Of a DNA stretch of 64,000 nucleotides, positions 39,273 to 47,816 are shown in pieces (the first letter of the stretch is position 1; the number at the start of each line of letters is the position of its first letter). The stretch is taken from NCBI RefSeq assembly GCF_001698225.1, contig NZ_CP016594.1, forward strand, positions 620,001 to 684,000. The letters run 5' to 3'. A program made the translations under genes and the position numbers. Under the pieces are notes generated by a model, which searched no databases, was not told where the DNA came from, and saw only the letters and a list, made by a program, of their open reading frames with translations. The DNA is from Gordonia terrae (GTDB taxonomy: Bacteria > Actinomycetota > Actinomycetes > Mycobacteriales > Mycobacteriaceae).

Positions 39273-40124
39273 TCAGCCCGGGAAGTCCGAGCCGCAGACG
39301 ACGGGCACCCGGTGATCCGGGTCGAGCGCGTTGCGGACCAGCGCCCCGACGGTCGGGGAGTAGGCCATCCCGACATGACCGATCCGCGACGCCGGGCACA
39401 CATCCTGGACCAGCGTGTTGGTGATGTTGGGCCCGGGCGGCATCAAGGTGACCGGGTACGGCGTCGAGATCTCGTCGTATCGCGTCGCGAGATTGACGTA
39501 CTCGATCGATGGATGTCTCGGACCCCAATAGCTCTGTCCGGGCGCCCGAGCCGGCAGCCGATCGGTGAGGGAGCCGACGCGCGAGTAGCCGCGGTTGGAC
39601 GCGGACAGTCCGACGATCGTGCCCACCTGTGCCGCGCGTCCGGGTATCTGGGTGACAAGCTGGGCGATCGCGCCGCCCTGGCTGTGACCGACGAAGTCGA
39701 TCTGCTTTGCGCCCGTGGCGCTGAGGACCCGCCCGACTAAGTCCGAGACCGTGCGGGCGGACTGCTCCTTGTTCCCCAGCCCGCCGGTGTTGCCACTCCA
39801 ACTGGTCTGGCCGTAGGTCAGGCTGAACACGCAATATCCCGCGTTCGCCAGCGTGGGCGCGAGGTACGCCCAGTTGGCGCTCTGGTTCATGGCCGTCGCG
39901 TGCAGCAGCACGACGGGGTTGCGTCCGTCACGGTCACGGCAGTCGAAGCGATTGGCGCCGGGAGGCGACTCCGACGCCGGGCTCAGATACCGAGAGGCGA
40001 TGGCGGTCGCCGCGTCGGTCGTGACCGGGAACGGGGCGGCGTGCGCGGTGCCCGCGGCGAGGCACAGAACTGCGGCCACCACCGCGACGAACGCTGACGT
40101 GACTCCGGCTCGGATGCGGTCCAT
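39273..40124 (-). CDS. Secreted lipase/esterase
   Basis: 283 residues. A signal peptide ends at GTAHA-AP. The nucleophile elbow is FVGHSQGGAIAQL (Ser); catalytic His probably in ASRIGHVGMAYS. Cys residues (FDCRD, GYCVF, DVCPA, VVCGS) fit two disulfides. It resembles actinobacterial extracellular triacylglycerol lipases (Lipase_2). ATG 40124 begins the signal peptide. Confidence 0.88.
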   Translation of the reverse strand: MDRIRAGVTSAFVAVVAAVLCLAAGTAHAAPFPVTTDAATAIASRYLSPASESPPGANRFDCRDRDGRNPVVLLHATAMNQSANWAYLAPTLANAGYCVFSLTYGQTSWSGNTGGLGNKEQSARTVSDLVGRVLSATGAKQIDFVGHSQGGAIAQLVTQIPGRAAQVGTIVGLSASNRGYSRVGSLTDRLPARAPGQSYWGPRHPSIEYVNLATRYDEISTPYPVTLMPPGPNITNTLVQDVCPASRIGHVGMAYSPTVGALVRNALDPDHRVPVVCGSDFPG

Positions 40125-40171
40125 GCAGAGGATTGTGGCCGACCGGACGGTAGGGGCACGGCGTTTCGCCT

Positions 40172-40753
40172 CTACTGGGCGTCGCGACGGCGGAACTCGA
40201 CGCCACGCGGTGACAATTCGTAACCGACGACGAGGCTGTCGGTCAGTCCTAGCTTCTTGAGCTTGGTGATGTCCTGCTTCAATCCCGCTCTCTCCCGACC
40301 GAGTTCGGCCGCGAGGTCGGTCGACACCACCCCTGGGCGGCGGGCGATGACGTCGAGCACTTCGCGCGTCCACGGTCCGCGCGTGGACCGTGCGTCCATG
40401 CGATCGAGGCGGGTTCGGATCTCGTCCACATCGTCGTCGGACAAGTTGTCATCGGCGCGCAGGGCGATCCGCGGGTCCTCGCCGATACACCGCAATCCGA
40501 TTCGGTACGTCGGGTTCTGGACGTTGACGCACAGGGCGGTCCGGACGGCGTCGGCAGCGTCGTATCCCGCGCGACGTGCTTCGTCGTCCGTGATCCGCTC
40601 GGGGTCGACGCGCTGCATCGACGTCACCTCGATCACGTGCGTCAGCGCGATGAAGCTCGAGCCCGGATGTATGCGCGGATCGCCCCATCGCCGGAAGGCG
40701 AGGTCGACTGTTCCATCGGCGACCCCGCGAGCAACTCCGGCCGTCAGAAGCAC
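40172..40753 (-). CDS. ASCH-domain protein with C-terminal winged helix
   Basis: 193 residues. The N-terminus shows the ASCH pattern GVADGTVDLAFRRWGDPRIHP followed by ALTHVIEVTSMQRV. The C-terminal part (TREVLDVIARRPGVVSTDLA, ERAGLKQDITKLKKLGL) is a winged-helix. ASCH domains bind RNA or act on N4-acetylcytidine in other members; role here unknown. Single gene. Confidence 0.75.
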   Translation of the reverse strand: MLLTAGVARGVADGTVDLAFRRWGDPRIHPGSSFIALTHVIEVTSMQRVDPERITDDEARRAGYDAADAVRTALCVNVQNPTYRIGLRCIGEDPRIALRADDNLSDDDVDEIRTRLDRMDARSTRGPWTREVLDVIARRPGVVSTDLAAELGRERAGLKQDITKLKKLGLTDSLVVGYELSPRGVEFRRRDAQ

Positions 40754-40973
40754 AGTCGCGACCCTAGCGAGCGGGGCGTTTCGGTGCAGGACCCGTGGTC
40801 AGGCGCCCGTGTCACCCCTGTGGATGACAGCTGAGAGGTCCCTGAGAGCTGTTGTAGGGTGACCCGAGGTCAGCGACGGCACTGCCGACGTATTCGGGGG
40901 ACCCCCTGCGTCGTGCTGTCGTTGAGCGCAACTTCACGACGACACGATCACCGGCCGGGGGGAGGGATCTTTG

Positions 40974-41852
40974 GTGCCGCCGCGCGCTCCTGCTCTGTGG
41001 TTTCCCGACGTCCCGCCGTGGCCTGCCATCGATGCGACACCCGCCGCCGATCTGGCCGCTCACCTGGCCCGACACCGTTCCGTCGGCCCAGCTCACGCAG
41101 CTGCGCAGTCGTCCGGGGTGGCCGTCCTCGAGCGGCCGATGGAGGTTGTCGCGCCGCCGAGCAGGCCGGTGGTCGCCGGACCGGAAGTCATCACGCCACG
41201 CGTCCCCTCGGAGCTCGACGTGTTCCTGGCCGAGGCCGAGAAGTCGGTGCGAGCCAAGCGGAAGACCGGATCGGCTGGGCGCGACGAGAAGTCCCCACGT
41301 GTCGGTTCGCCACTGCGAATCGCCGGTGCGGCAGCAGCGATTCTTGTGATTGTGGCCACAGTGTTGGGTGTAGTACTGACCCGCGGTGACGGACCCGAGG
41401 CGACGACGGCATCGACGTCGAGCAGCGATGCCACGTCTGCGGGGTTGGCAGCGTCCACATCGCCCGTGGTCCGGGAGCCCGCGTGTACCCAGCGCCCGGT
41501 GGGTGCCGGAACCACGGTGTCCGACGGTGACGACGCCGGCAATCAGGAGTCGGGCGCCGGGGCGATCCGTGCCTTCAACCACGCGTATTACGTCCTGCGT
41601 TCGGCGAGGGCGGCACGCGCGGTCGCAGCTCCGGGCGCGGTGGCCTCTGAGTACGTCATGCAGCAGTACATCAACCAGCGACCGCTCGGGACCCGGCACT
41701 GCTTGACAGTCTCCGACCGCGGACCCGGCGAGTACTCGGTGGTGCTGACCGAACTGCAGCCCGACGCGGCGCCCATCACCTACCGGCAGGTCATCCGCAC
41801 CACGACCACCGGCGGCAAGTCCTACATCCAGTCCATTCGATCCGTTGAGTGA
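40974..41852 (+). CDS. Single-pass membrane protein with extracytoplasmic C-terminal domain
   Basis: 292 residues. A Pro-rich cytosolic part (about 1-115), a transmembrane helix (IAGAAAAILVIVATVLGVVL), a Ser/Thr linker, and an outer domain with CTQRPVG and RHCLTVSDRGPGEYSVVL carrying two Cys. The outer domain resembles DUF8176-type domains of Gordonia and Rhodococcus (family name from memory). GTG 40974 is preferred to TTG 40971 since GGAGGG is seven bases upstream. First gene of an uncharacterised cluster; a TAGGGT -10 candidate lies near 40855. Confidence 0.7.
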   Translation: MPPRAPALWFPDVPPWPAIDATPAADLAAHLARHRSVGPAHAAAQSSGVAVLERPMEVVAPPSRPVVAGPEVITPRVPSELDVFLAEAEKSVRAKRKTGSAGRDEKSPRVGSPLRIAGAAAAILVIVATVLGVVLTRGDGPEATTASTSSSDATSAGLAASTSPVVREPACTQRPVGAGTTVSDGDDAGNQESGAGAIRAFNHAYYVLRSARAARAVAAPGAVASEYVMQQYINQRPLGTRHCLTVSDRGPGEYSVVLTELQPDAAPITYRQVIRTTTTGGKSYIQSIRSVE

Positions 41853-41896
41853 GTTTCTGCCCGCCACCGCGGGCGTACCAGAGAGGTAGTCGAGTA

Positions 41897-43102
41897 ATGA
41901 GTCATGGTCGGGGTCGGCATCGGAAGCGTCGTGTGCCGAGTGGTCCATTGCTGTCGGTGACGTCGGCAGTGGTCGCGGTGTCGATCACCGCAGGCGCCGG
42001 GGCAGCGTTCGCGGTGCCGGAGCAGGGTGGGACCAGTCCGGGTGATTCGGCTCCCGGTCAAGGCGGCACGAGTCCGGGGGATGTGTCCCCGGATGGTGGT
42101 GCCGGTGCCGAGGCGACTGTCGAGCCGATCGTGGTTCCGGGGCCGGGCAGTATTCCGGGTCCGCCGGTGGAGGCGCCGTATCAGGCGTACACCGCGCCTG
42201 GGTCTTATTCGTATGACGAGCCGTATACCCCGTTGATCAACAATCGGGTGGCTCCGCGGGTTGCTCCGCCGGTTCGGCCGATTGCGCCGCCGCCGGAGAA
42301 GATTCGTGTGGGCAACTTCGTCACCGACATCCCGCAGGGCATGTCGAAGCGGGATGTGAACTCGATCAATGCGTGGTCGGCGTATGGCGAGGCCAAGATT
42401 GCGCAGGGTCTGATCTCTGCTGGCGTGCCGGAGGATGAGGCGACTCGTCGTGCTGCTGCGACGATCATCGGTGTGATGGCCGGCGGTACCGCGGGTGCTG
42501 TCGCACTGGGTATTCCGTCGGCGGTTGTGGGGGCGGGGGTTGGGGCCCCGGTCGGTGCGGGCGTAGGTGCGATCGTGGGCTGGGTCACCACGGGCGGTCT
42601 TACCTCAGGTGTCAATGCGCTTGCCGGAGCAGGAATCGGTGCCGCGGTGGGCGGGGCAGGAGCTGGGGTAGCGGGGGCGGCAGTCGGGGCCGCCATAGGC
42701 GGTACTGCCGGCGGATTGCTCGCGTACTCACTGGGAGCCGGAGACCCGGGCGCTGATCCGGATGAGCCATGGCGTCAGAACGGTCCGCGTCATGCGCTGC
42801 CGGAGTCTGGACCGAACCAGTTCGAGTTTTATCTGTCGGCAGATCACGCACGCCGCTCAGGACTGCCTGCGGTGGACTACGTGGTGAACCACCGTGGCGA
42901 CGTTGACGCAAAGATCGGAGCCTCGACTTTCAAATGGTCTGGTGTGCAGGCTCGATCGCCGTACGCGGTATTCGGTCCGCACGCTGAGAAGTCGGTTCGT
43001 GCCTGGACCCGTTCTCAGTCCGACAGTCTGAAGAACGCGATCCCCGGCGGGGACGTGCTGTGGCCTGCGGAAGCGACGGGCGCTGATAGGCCCGGACTCT
43101 AG
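41897..43102 (+). CDS. Exported glycine-zipper protein
   Basis: 401 residues. A signal peptide (basic start, then VTSAVVAVSITAGAGAAFAV) precedes a Pro/Gly-rich linker. Residues about 195-300 are a long glycine-zipper region with alternating GAGVGAPVGAGVGAIVG, able to insert in or span a membrane. The C-terminal domain (FEFYLSADHARRSGLPAVDY) is hydrophilic. Related actinobacterial proteins are annotated as insoluble domain proteins. GAGAGG precedes ATG 41897. Function unknown. Confidence 0.7.
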   Translation: MSHGRGRHRKRRVPSGPLLSVTSAVVAVSITAGAGAAFAVPEQGGTSPGDSAPGQGGTSPGDVSPDGGAGAEATVEPIVVPGPGSIPGPPVEAPYQAYTAPGSYSYDEPYTPLINNRVAPRVAPPVRPIAPPPEKIRVGNFVTDIPQGMSKRDVNSINAWSAYGEAKIAQGLISAGVPEDEATRRAAATIIGVMAGGTAGAVALGIPSAVVGAGVGAPVGAGVGAIVGWVTTGGLTSGVNALAGAGIGAAVGGAGAGVAGAAVGAAIGGTAGGLLAYSLGAGDPGADPDEPWRQNGPRHALPESGPNQFEFYLSADHARRSGLPAVDYVVNHRGDVDAKIGASTFKWSGVQARSPYAVFGPHAEKSVRAWTRSQSDSLKNAIPGGDVLWPAEATGADRPGL

Positions 43103-43149
43103 CGGTTCGGAAATATTCGCTGTCTTGTGGTTATAAAAGGAGAGTATCG

Positions 43150-43635
43150 ATGAGACGATTGATTGTCGTTTGTTTGGCTGCGCTGATCGCTTCTGCAGCC
43201 ACCTTTGCAGGGACTGGAAGTTCACAGTCTGCACCACTCCCACTTCAGTTCGCGGTGCTGGGTGACAACTTTGGGACGATCGGGAACCACTCATTTTGCC
43301 GGGGAGCTATAAACGTCCGGCTTTCGGTTCCGAAAGGCGAGAAAGGTGTAGTCCGCGTGACTGCAACTTCCCATGGATTCACTGGAGACGGGCCTGGGTG
43401 GAGAAGAAATCCAGTGTGCCGCATGGTCCTTGGCACCGAGTTCATTAGCGCACGTGGGTATCTCGTGCCGAAGTACTCCAACGCCGCATTCGGACCAAAA
43501 CCCGGAACCAGAGTGGTGCAAGACGTGCACACGGGCTCGGGCCCAGTGGCAATTGAGACTCGGACGTATGCGCCCAATAGCGGATTCCGTCAGATCTACT
43601 CGCGAGGGGTCAGTTACTACGTTCTCGTTCCCTGA
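43150..43635 (+). CDS. Small secreted protein, paralogue 1
   Basis: 161 residues with a signal peptide (MRRLIVVCLAALIASAATFA, then cleavage near SQSAP). The mature part has two Cys (FCRG, VCRM) that may form a disulfide, and a repeated beta-like pattern. It is clearly related to the next gene: shared LGDNFGTIGNHSFCRG, GVVRVTA, NAAFGPKPG and a C-terminal LVP. Base composition is visibly less GC-rich than its neighbours. RBS AGGAGAG. Function unknown. Confidence 0.72.
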   Translation: MRRLIVVCLAALIASAATFAGTGSSQSAPLPLQFAVLGDNFGTIGNHSFCRGAINVRLSVPKGEKGVVRVTATSHGFTGDGPGWRRNPVCRMVLGTEFISARGYLVPKYSNAAFGPKPGTRVVQDVHTGSGPVAIETRTYAPNSGFRQIYSRGVSYYVLVP

Positions 43636-43754
43636 AATCGAGCGTTACAGCCAAAGGTCCTGGGCGAGTTGCATGCCCTTCGACGGGCGCTGCTTGCTGC
43701 GAGGCGCGCAATTCCGACGAGAAGCAGAATAGTCCTAGCGACGGAGAGTTGGAC

Positions 43755-44234
43755 GTGAAGAAACTGGCTATTGTGGTTTTGCTGGCCGCATTCGCGGCGG
43801 CGATGGTGTCTGGTGTCGGTCAGGCGACTGCTGCGCCGATTCCGAACATCGCGCTCTACGGCAACAACTTGGGCACGATGGGCGACCATTCCTACTGCCG
43901 CGGGAACGTCAACGTGACGATCCATACACCGCAGAACAAGGGTGGCGTTGTCCGGGTCACTGCACGGTCCGCTGGTTTTGGTGGAGAAGGTGCGAGCTGG
44001 AAGCGGAATCCGAAGTGTCGAGTTCTCTTCCAAACTCGGTACACCAGCCTTCGTGGCTACGCCCTCGACAAATGGACAACTGCGGCCTTCGGGCCGCGTC
44101 GGGGTGAGACAAAGGTGTGGGACGTTCCGACGGGACCGGGTCCGGCAACGATTGGAGTCACGACGTCTGCGATCAACAACCCAGTCCGGACTCCGACGGG
44201 CGCTCTACTTGTGTTCCACATGCTCGTTCCCTGA
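43755..44234 (+). CDS. Small secreted protein, paralogue 2
   Basis: 159 residues with a signal peptide ending near QATAAP. It shares with paralogue 1 the order YGNNLGTMGDHSYCRG, GGVVRVTARSAGFGGEGASW, KCRV, TAAFGPRRGETKV and the last residues LVP. GTG 43755 follows GGAGAG by six bases. A diverged tandem duplication. Function unknown. Confidence 0.72.
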   Translation: MKKLAIVVLLAAFAAAMVSGVGQATAAPIPNIALYGNNLGTMGDHSYCRGNVNVTIHTPQNKGGVVRVTARSAGFGGEGASWKRNPKCRVLFQTRYTSLRGYALDKWTTAAFGPRRGETKVWDVPTGPGPATIGVTTSAINNPVRTPTGALLVFHMLVP

Positions 44235-44240
44235 CCCCAG

Positions 44241-44948
44241 ATGACCGCACCAACCACCCCACGCGACGGCGACCCGCAGGCCTGGGCCGAGCGGGCCGTC
44301 GTCGTGTGCGGGACAGCCGGTGGCGTTGGGACGTCGGTTGTTTCGGCGCTGCTTGCCGAGCATCGGGCGTCGTCGACGCTCGGGTTGCTCTCATGGTGGG
44401 TGGACGCCTCGGGCAACGATTGCGACATCGAGCTGCGATTGCGTGGTTCGGGGAATCAGGAACTGCTCCGCACGGCGTCGGGGACTGGCCTGTGGCTTCC
44501 GCCCGATGATGCGACGGCCACCGATGCCGTCGTCGAAACGTGGCGGCAGGGCGCGGTTCCCGTTGTCGACGCGGGTGCCCATCCGCTCACGTTGCTGCCC
44601 GAGCTCGCCGAAGACGACCTCCCGAACCTCACCCCGGTGCTTGTCATCGCGGCGCGACCCGACCTGCTCAACCGCGCCCGCGTCGTCTTCGCCGAGTGGG
44701 ACCGGGCAGGCGTACTCGAGAAGACGATCGTCGTCATCTCCTCGCAAATGCCGACCACCCACGACGACGGACTCGCCGACATGCTGGTCAATGTGGTGTC
44801 CGGGGCAGTCGGCGGCGTGATCGGCCTCGACTACGACCCCGTCATCGGCGCGGGTACCGCCCTCGACCAAGACGCGCGTCGCGGCTTCCTCCCGGCGACG
44901 CACCAAGCGATCGCAACACTCGCCGCGGCGACCACCAATCGAGGCTGA
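44241..44948 (+). CDS. MinD/ParA-like protein lacking the P-loop lysine
   Basis: 235 residues. VVVCGTAGGVGTSVVSALLA occupies the place of the deviant Walker A, but neither signature Lys nor the GK(T/S) Lys is present. Switch-like parts are PVVDAGAHPLT and LVIAARPDLLNRARVVF. It most resembles the CpaE-like protein at 18.3 kb in having a Lys-free loop, so it may be a pseudo-ATPase that acts as a scaffold. It starts six bases after paralogue 2, so it belongs to the same cluster. Confidence 0.7.
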   Translation: MTAPTTPRDGDPQAWAERAVVVCGTAGGVGTSVVSALLAEHRASSTLGLLSWWVDASGNDCDIELRLRGSGNQELLRTASGTGLWLPPDDATATDAVVETWRQGAVPVVDAGAHPLTLLPELAEDDLPNLTPVLVIAARPDLLNRARVVFAEWDRAGVLEKTIVVISSQMPTTHDDGLADMLVNVVSGAVGGVIGLDYDPVIGAGTALDQDARRGFLPATHQAIATLAAATTNRG

Positions 44949-44998
44949 ACCGCGCGCACCCTTTCGTAAAGCCGATGAAGCGGGCAGCATGGGGCGGT

Positions 44999-45670
44999 AT
45001 GACCGGCTCAACCCGCTCACCGCTCACCACCGCCCAGGCTGCCGAGATGGTGGCCGATCCCTGGCGCGTCATCGCCGACAGGCTGGCCGCCGCCTACAAC
45101 ACCGGCTCGATGGTGCGCGGCGGTGAGTTCGTCGCGAAGATCATCGACGCCGCCGAGGAAGCGAACCACCACCCCGACATCGATCTGCGTTACGGGACAG
45201 TGCATCTCGTGCTCACCACGCACAGTGCGCATCAGCTCACCGAAGCCGATGTCGCACTGGCGAACCGGATCACCGGCATCGCCGCCGACCTCGGCCTCGA
45301 ACCGGCCTCCGCACCCGTCACGCAGTTCAACCTGGCCATCGACGCCCTTGACATCCCGGCCATCCGGCCGTTTTGGAAAGCAGTGCTGGGCTACGGCGAC
45401 GCCACCGAGCGCGAACCCGTAGACCTCGTCGACCCGGGAGGCCGACTGCCCAGCGTTTGGTTCCAGCAGATGGACGAGCCGCGCCCGCAACGCAACCGCA
45501 TGCACGTCGACCTGTGGATTCCGACCGACGAACTCCACGAGCGTCTGCAAGCAGCGATCACCGCCGGCGGACAACTGCTCACCGACGAGTACGCCCCGGC
45601 CTTCTGGGTGCTCGCCGACGCGGAAGGCAACGAGGTGTGTCTGTGCACCTGGCAGGATCAGAACTATTGA
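44999..45670 (+). CDS. PCD-VOC fusion: pterin-4a-carbinolamine dehydratase-like plus glyoxalase domain
   Basis: 223 residues. Residues about 1-100 match pterin-4a-carbinolamine dehydratase, with the motif EEANHHPDIDLRYGTVHLVL and THSAHQLTEADVALA. Residues about 108-223 are a VOC/Glyoxalase_6 domain (FNLAIDALDIPAIRPFWKAV, HVDLWIPTDELHERL, NEVCLCTW). The fusion is known in actinobacteria; the combined role is not defined. An upstream ATG at 44975 is also in frame. Confidence 0.85.
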   Translation: MTGSTRSPLTTAQAAEMVADPWRVIADRLAAAYNTGSMVRGGEFVAKIIDAAEEANHHPDIDLRYGTVHLVLTTHSAHQLTEADVALANRITGIAADLGLEPASAPVTQFNLAIDALDIPAIRPFWKAVLGYGDATEREPVDLVDPGGRLPSVWFQQMDEPRPQRNRMHVDLWIPTDELHERLQAAITAGGQLLTDEYAPAFWVLADAEGNEVCLCTWQDQNY

Positions 45671-45685
45671 GCCCCTTCCGAGCGA

Positions 45686-46906
45686 CTACGAGCAGTGCCC
45701 CTCCGCGCGGGCGACCTCGGCGACAGCAGCCGCGACGGCCGGGGCGACCCGGTCGTCGAGCGGGCTGGGCACGATGCGATCGGCGCGCAGGTCGTCGGCG
45801 ACGACCGAGAAGATCGCCTCTGCCGCAGCGATCTTCATACCCTCGCTGATGCGGCGTGCGCCCGCGTCGAGGGCACCCTTGAAGACGCCGGGGAACGCGA
45901 GCACGTTGTTGATCTGGTTCGGGAAGTCGCTGCGGCCGGTCGCGACGATCGCGGCGTACTTGGCCGCGGCCTCCGGATGGATCTCCGGGTCGGGGTTCGA
46001 CAGCGCGAAGACGATCGAATCGTCGTTCATCGACGCGATGAGCTCTTCGGGGATGAGTCCCGCTGAGACACCGATGAAGACGTCGGCGCCGGCAAGGGCC
46101 TCGACCGCGCCGCCGGTCAGTCCGCGCGGGTTGGTGCGGGAGGCCAGTTCGCTCTTCGACTCGTTCAGTCCGTCCCGTCCCTGCGACACGATGCCCTTGG
46201 AGTCCAGCACCACGACGTCGGAGATGCCCACCGCGAGAAGGATGTTCGCGCAGGCGACGCCCGCGGCGCCGGCGCCCGAGATCACGACCTTCAAGCCCGC
46301 GAGATCGCGGCCAAGGTGGGTCGTCGCACCCTTGAGGGCGGCTAGGACGACGATCGCGGTGCCGTGCTGGTCGTCGTGCATGACCGGGCAGTCGAGGGCC
46401 TCGATGACTCGACGCTCGATCTCGAAGCATCGGGGCGCGGAGATGTCCTCGAGGTTCACGGCGCCGAAGCTCGGACGCAGCCGGATGAGGGTCTCGACGA
46501 TCTCGTCGGGGTCCTGGGTGTCGAGGACGATCGGGATCGAGTTGAGTCCGGCGAAGCTGCGGAAGAGTGCGGACTTGCCCTCCATGACCGGCAGCGAAGC
46601 GCGCGGTCCGATGTCGCCGAGTCCCAGAACTGCCGATCCGTCGCTGACGACGGCCACCAGCCGGTCGGTCCACGTGTACTTGTTCACCAGGGTGGCGTCG
46701 GTGTCGATCGCGCGCGACACCTGGGCCACGCCCGGGGTGTAGGCGATCGACAGGTCGCGCTGCGTGTCGATGGGGGCGCGCAACTCCACCGAGAGCTTGC
46801 CGCCGACGTGCGCCAAGAAGATCTCTTCATCGGTGATGGGGTGATCGGCGATCGTGGGTTCGGTGTAGGGGGTCTCACCCATACGTGTGTCCTCCGTGCT
46901 TGTCAC
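45686..46906 (-). CDS. NAD(P)-dependent malic enzyme
   Basis: 406 residues, the short bacterial form. The N-terminal malic domain has [13 protein letters not shown] and [20 protein letters not shown]; the cofactor domain has [17 protein letters not shown]. It turns malate into pyruvate and CO2, linking the TCA cycle to gluconeogenesis or lipid synthesis. The start is GTG at 46906 with AGGAGG five bases upstream. It is divergent from a GntR regulator. Confidence 0.93.
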   Translation of the reverse strand: MTSTEDTRMGETPYTEPTIADHPITDEEIFLAHVGGKLSVELRAPIDTQRDLSIAYTPGVAQVSRAIDTDATLVNKYTWTDRLVAVVSDGSAVLGLGDIGPRASLPVMEGKSALFRSFAGLNSIPIVLDTQDPDEIVETLIRLRPSFGAVNLEDISAPRCFEIERRVIEALDCPVMHDDQHGTAIVVLAALKGATTHLGRDLAGLKVVISGAGAAGVACANILLAVGISDVVVLDSKGIVSQGRDGLNESKSELASRTNPRGLTGGAVEALAGADVFIGVSAGLIPEELIASMNDDSIVFALSNPDPEIHPEAAAKYAAIVATGRSDFPNQINNVLAFPGVFKGALDAGARRISEGMKIAAAEAIFSVVADDLRADRIVPSPLDDRVAPAVAAAVAEVARAEGHCS

Positions 46907-47150
46907 GGGTCCTCCTGGAATGCCGCGAAATATGCGGGTTGCATCGTCTCGCCGGCCACGCTGCCCGCGAGCTAGAAGTGATCCGCATCAACGCGAGCGG
47001 GTGGACTCAGCGGACGCGGGTCGGGCTCGTGTGAGCGGGGTGACGCTCGTTACGGCCGGATTAAGTGTCTCACCGTCTGGGATTGTGCCGATAGGTGGGT
47101 CGGGCCAGGTAAACCACACAATGGTCATTGGTAAGGTACAACTTGTGTCT

Positions 47151-47816
47151 ATGTTGCATGCGACCACCGAATCTGCTGCTGAGCGGGTATACGCCGAGGT
47201 CAAAGAGCAAATACTCACAAACGAGATCGCCGGCGGTGAGCTGATCAGCGAGGGCGAGATCGCTGCGAGGTGCTCTGTGAGCCGCACTCCGGTGCGCGAG
47301 GCATTCCTGCGTCTGGAGACAGAGGGCTGGATGCGTCTCTACCCCAAGCGCGGGGCGCTCGTGGTGCCGATCGGCGAGCGCGAGATCCGGGACGTCGTCG
47401 ACGCTCGGCTCCTCCTCGAACGGCACGCGGTCCGGTCGGTGGTCGCGCGCCCGGCCGCGACCGCCGCACTCGTGCGGAGTCTGCGCGACAACCTGACCGC
47501 GCATCGCAGAGCAGACGCCGCTGACATCCGGGAGTTCGCGCGGATCGACGCCGAGTTCCATCAGCTGATCGCCGCAGCCGGTGACAATCCGTTGCTCTCC
47601 GACTTCTACACGACGCTGGGGGAGCGGCATCGTCGGATGACGACGGCCTCGGTCCACCGGGACGCCGCCGTCGCCGCCCGAATCCTCGACGACCACCTCG
47701 CGCTCCTCGACGCCGTCGAGTCCGCCGACGCCGACCGCTTCGACGAGCTTCTCGCCGGCCACCTCGTCGCGGTCCACGATCTACCCGGACACGACCTCCC
47801 CGGGGCACGGGCGTGA
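47151..47816 (+). CDS. GntR-family regulator, FadR/FCD type
   Basis: 221 residues. The winged helix (YAEVKEQILTNEIAGGELIS, CSVSRTPVREAFLRLETEG) is followed by an all-helical FCD domain with metal-binding residues (DAEFHQLI, LDDHLALLDAV, LLAGHLVAVHDL). A TACAAC -10 (47137-47142) ends eight bases before ATG 47151, favouring this start; GTG 47145 and ATG 47121 are also in frame. It overlaps the MFS gene by four bases and probably controls it. Confidence 0.88.
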   Translation: MLHATTESAAERVYAEVKEQILTNEIAGGELISEGEIAARCSVSRTPVREAFLRLETEGWMRLYPKRGALVVPIGEREIRDVVDARLLLERHAVRSVVARPAATAALVRSLRDNLTAHRRADAADIREFARIDAEFHQLIAAAGDNPLLSDFYTTLGERHRRMTTASVHRDAAVAARILDDHLALLDAVESADADRFDELLAGHLVAVHDLPGHDLPGARA

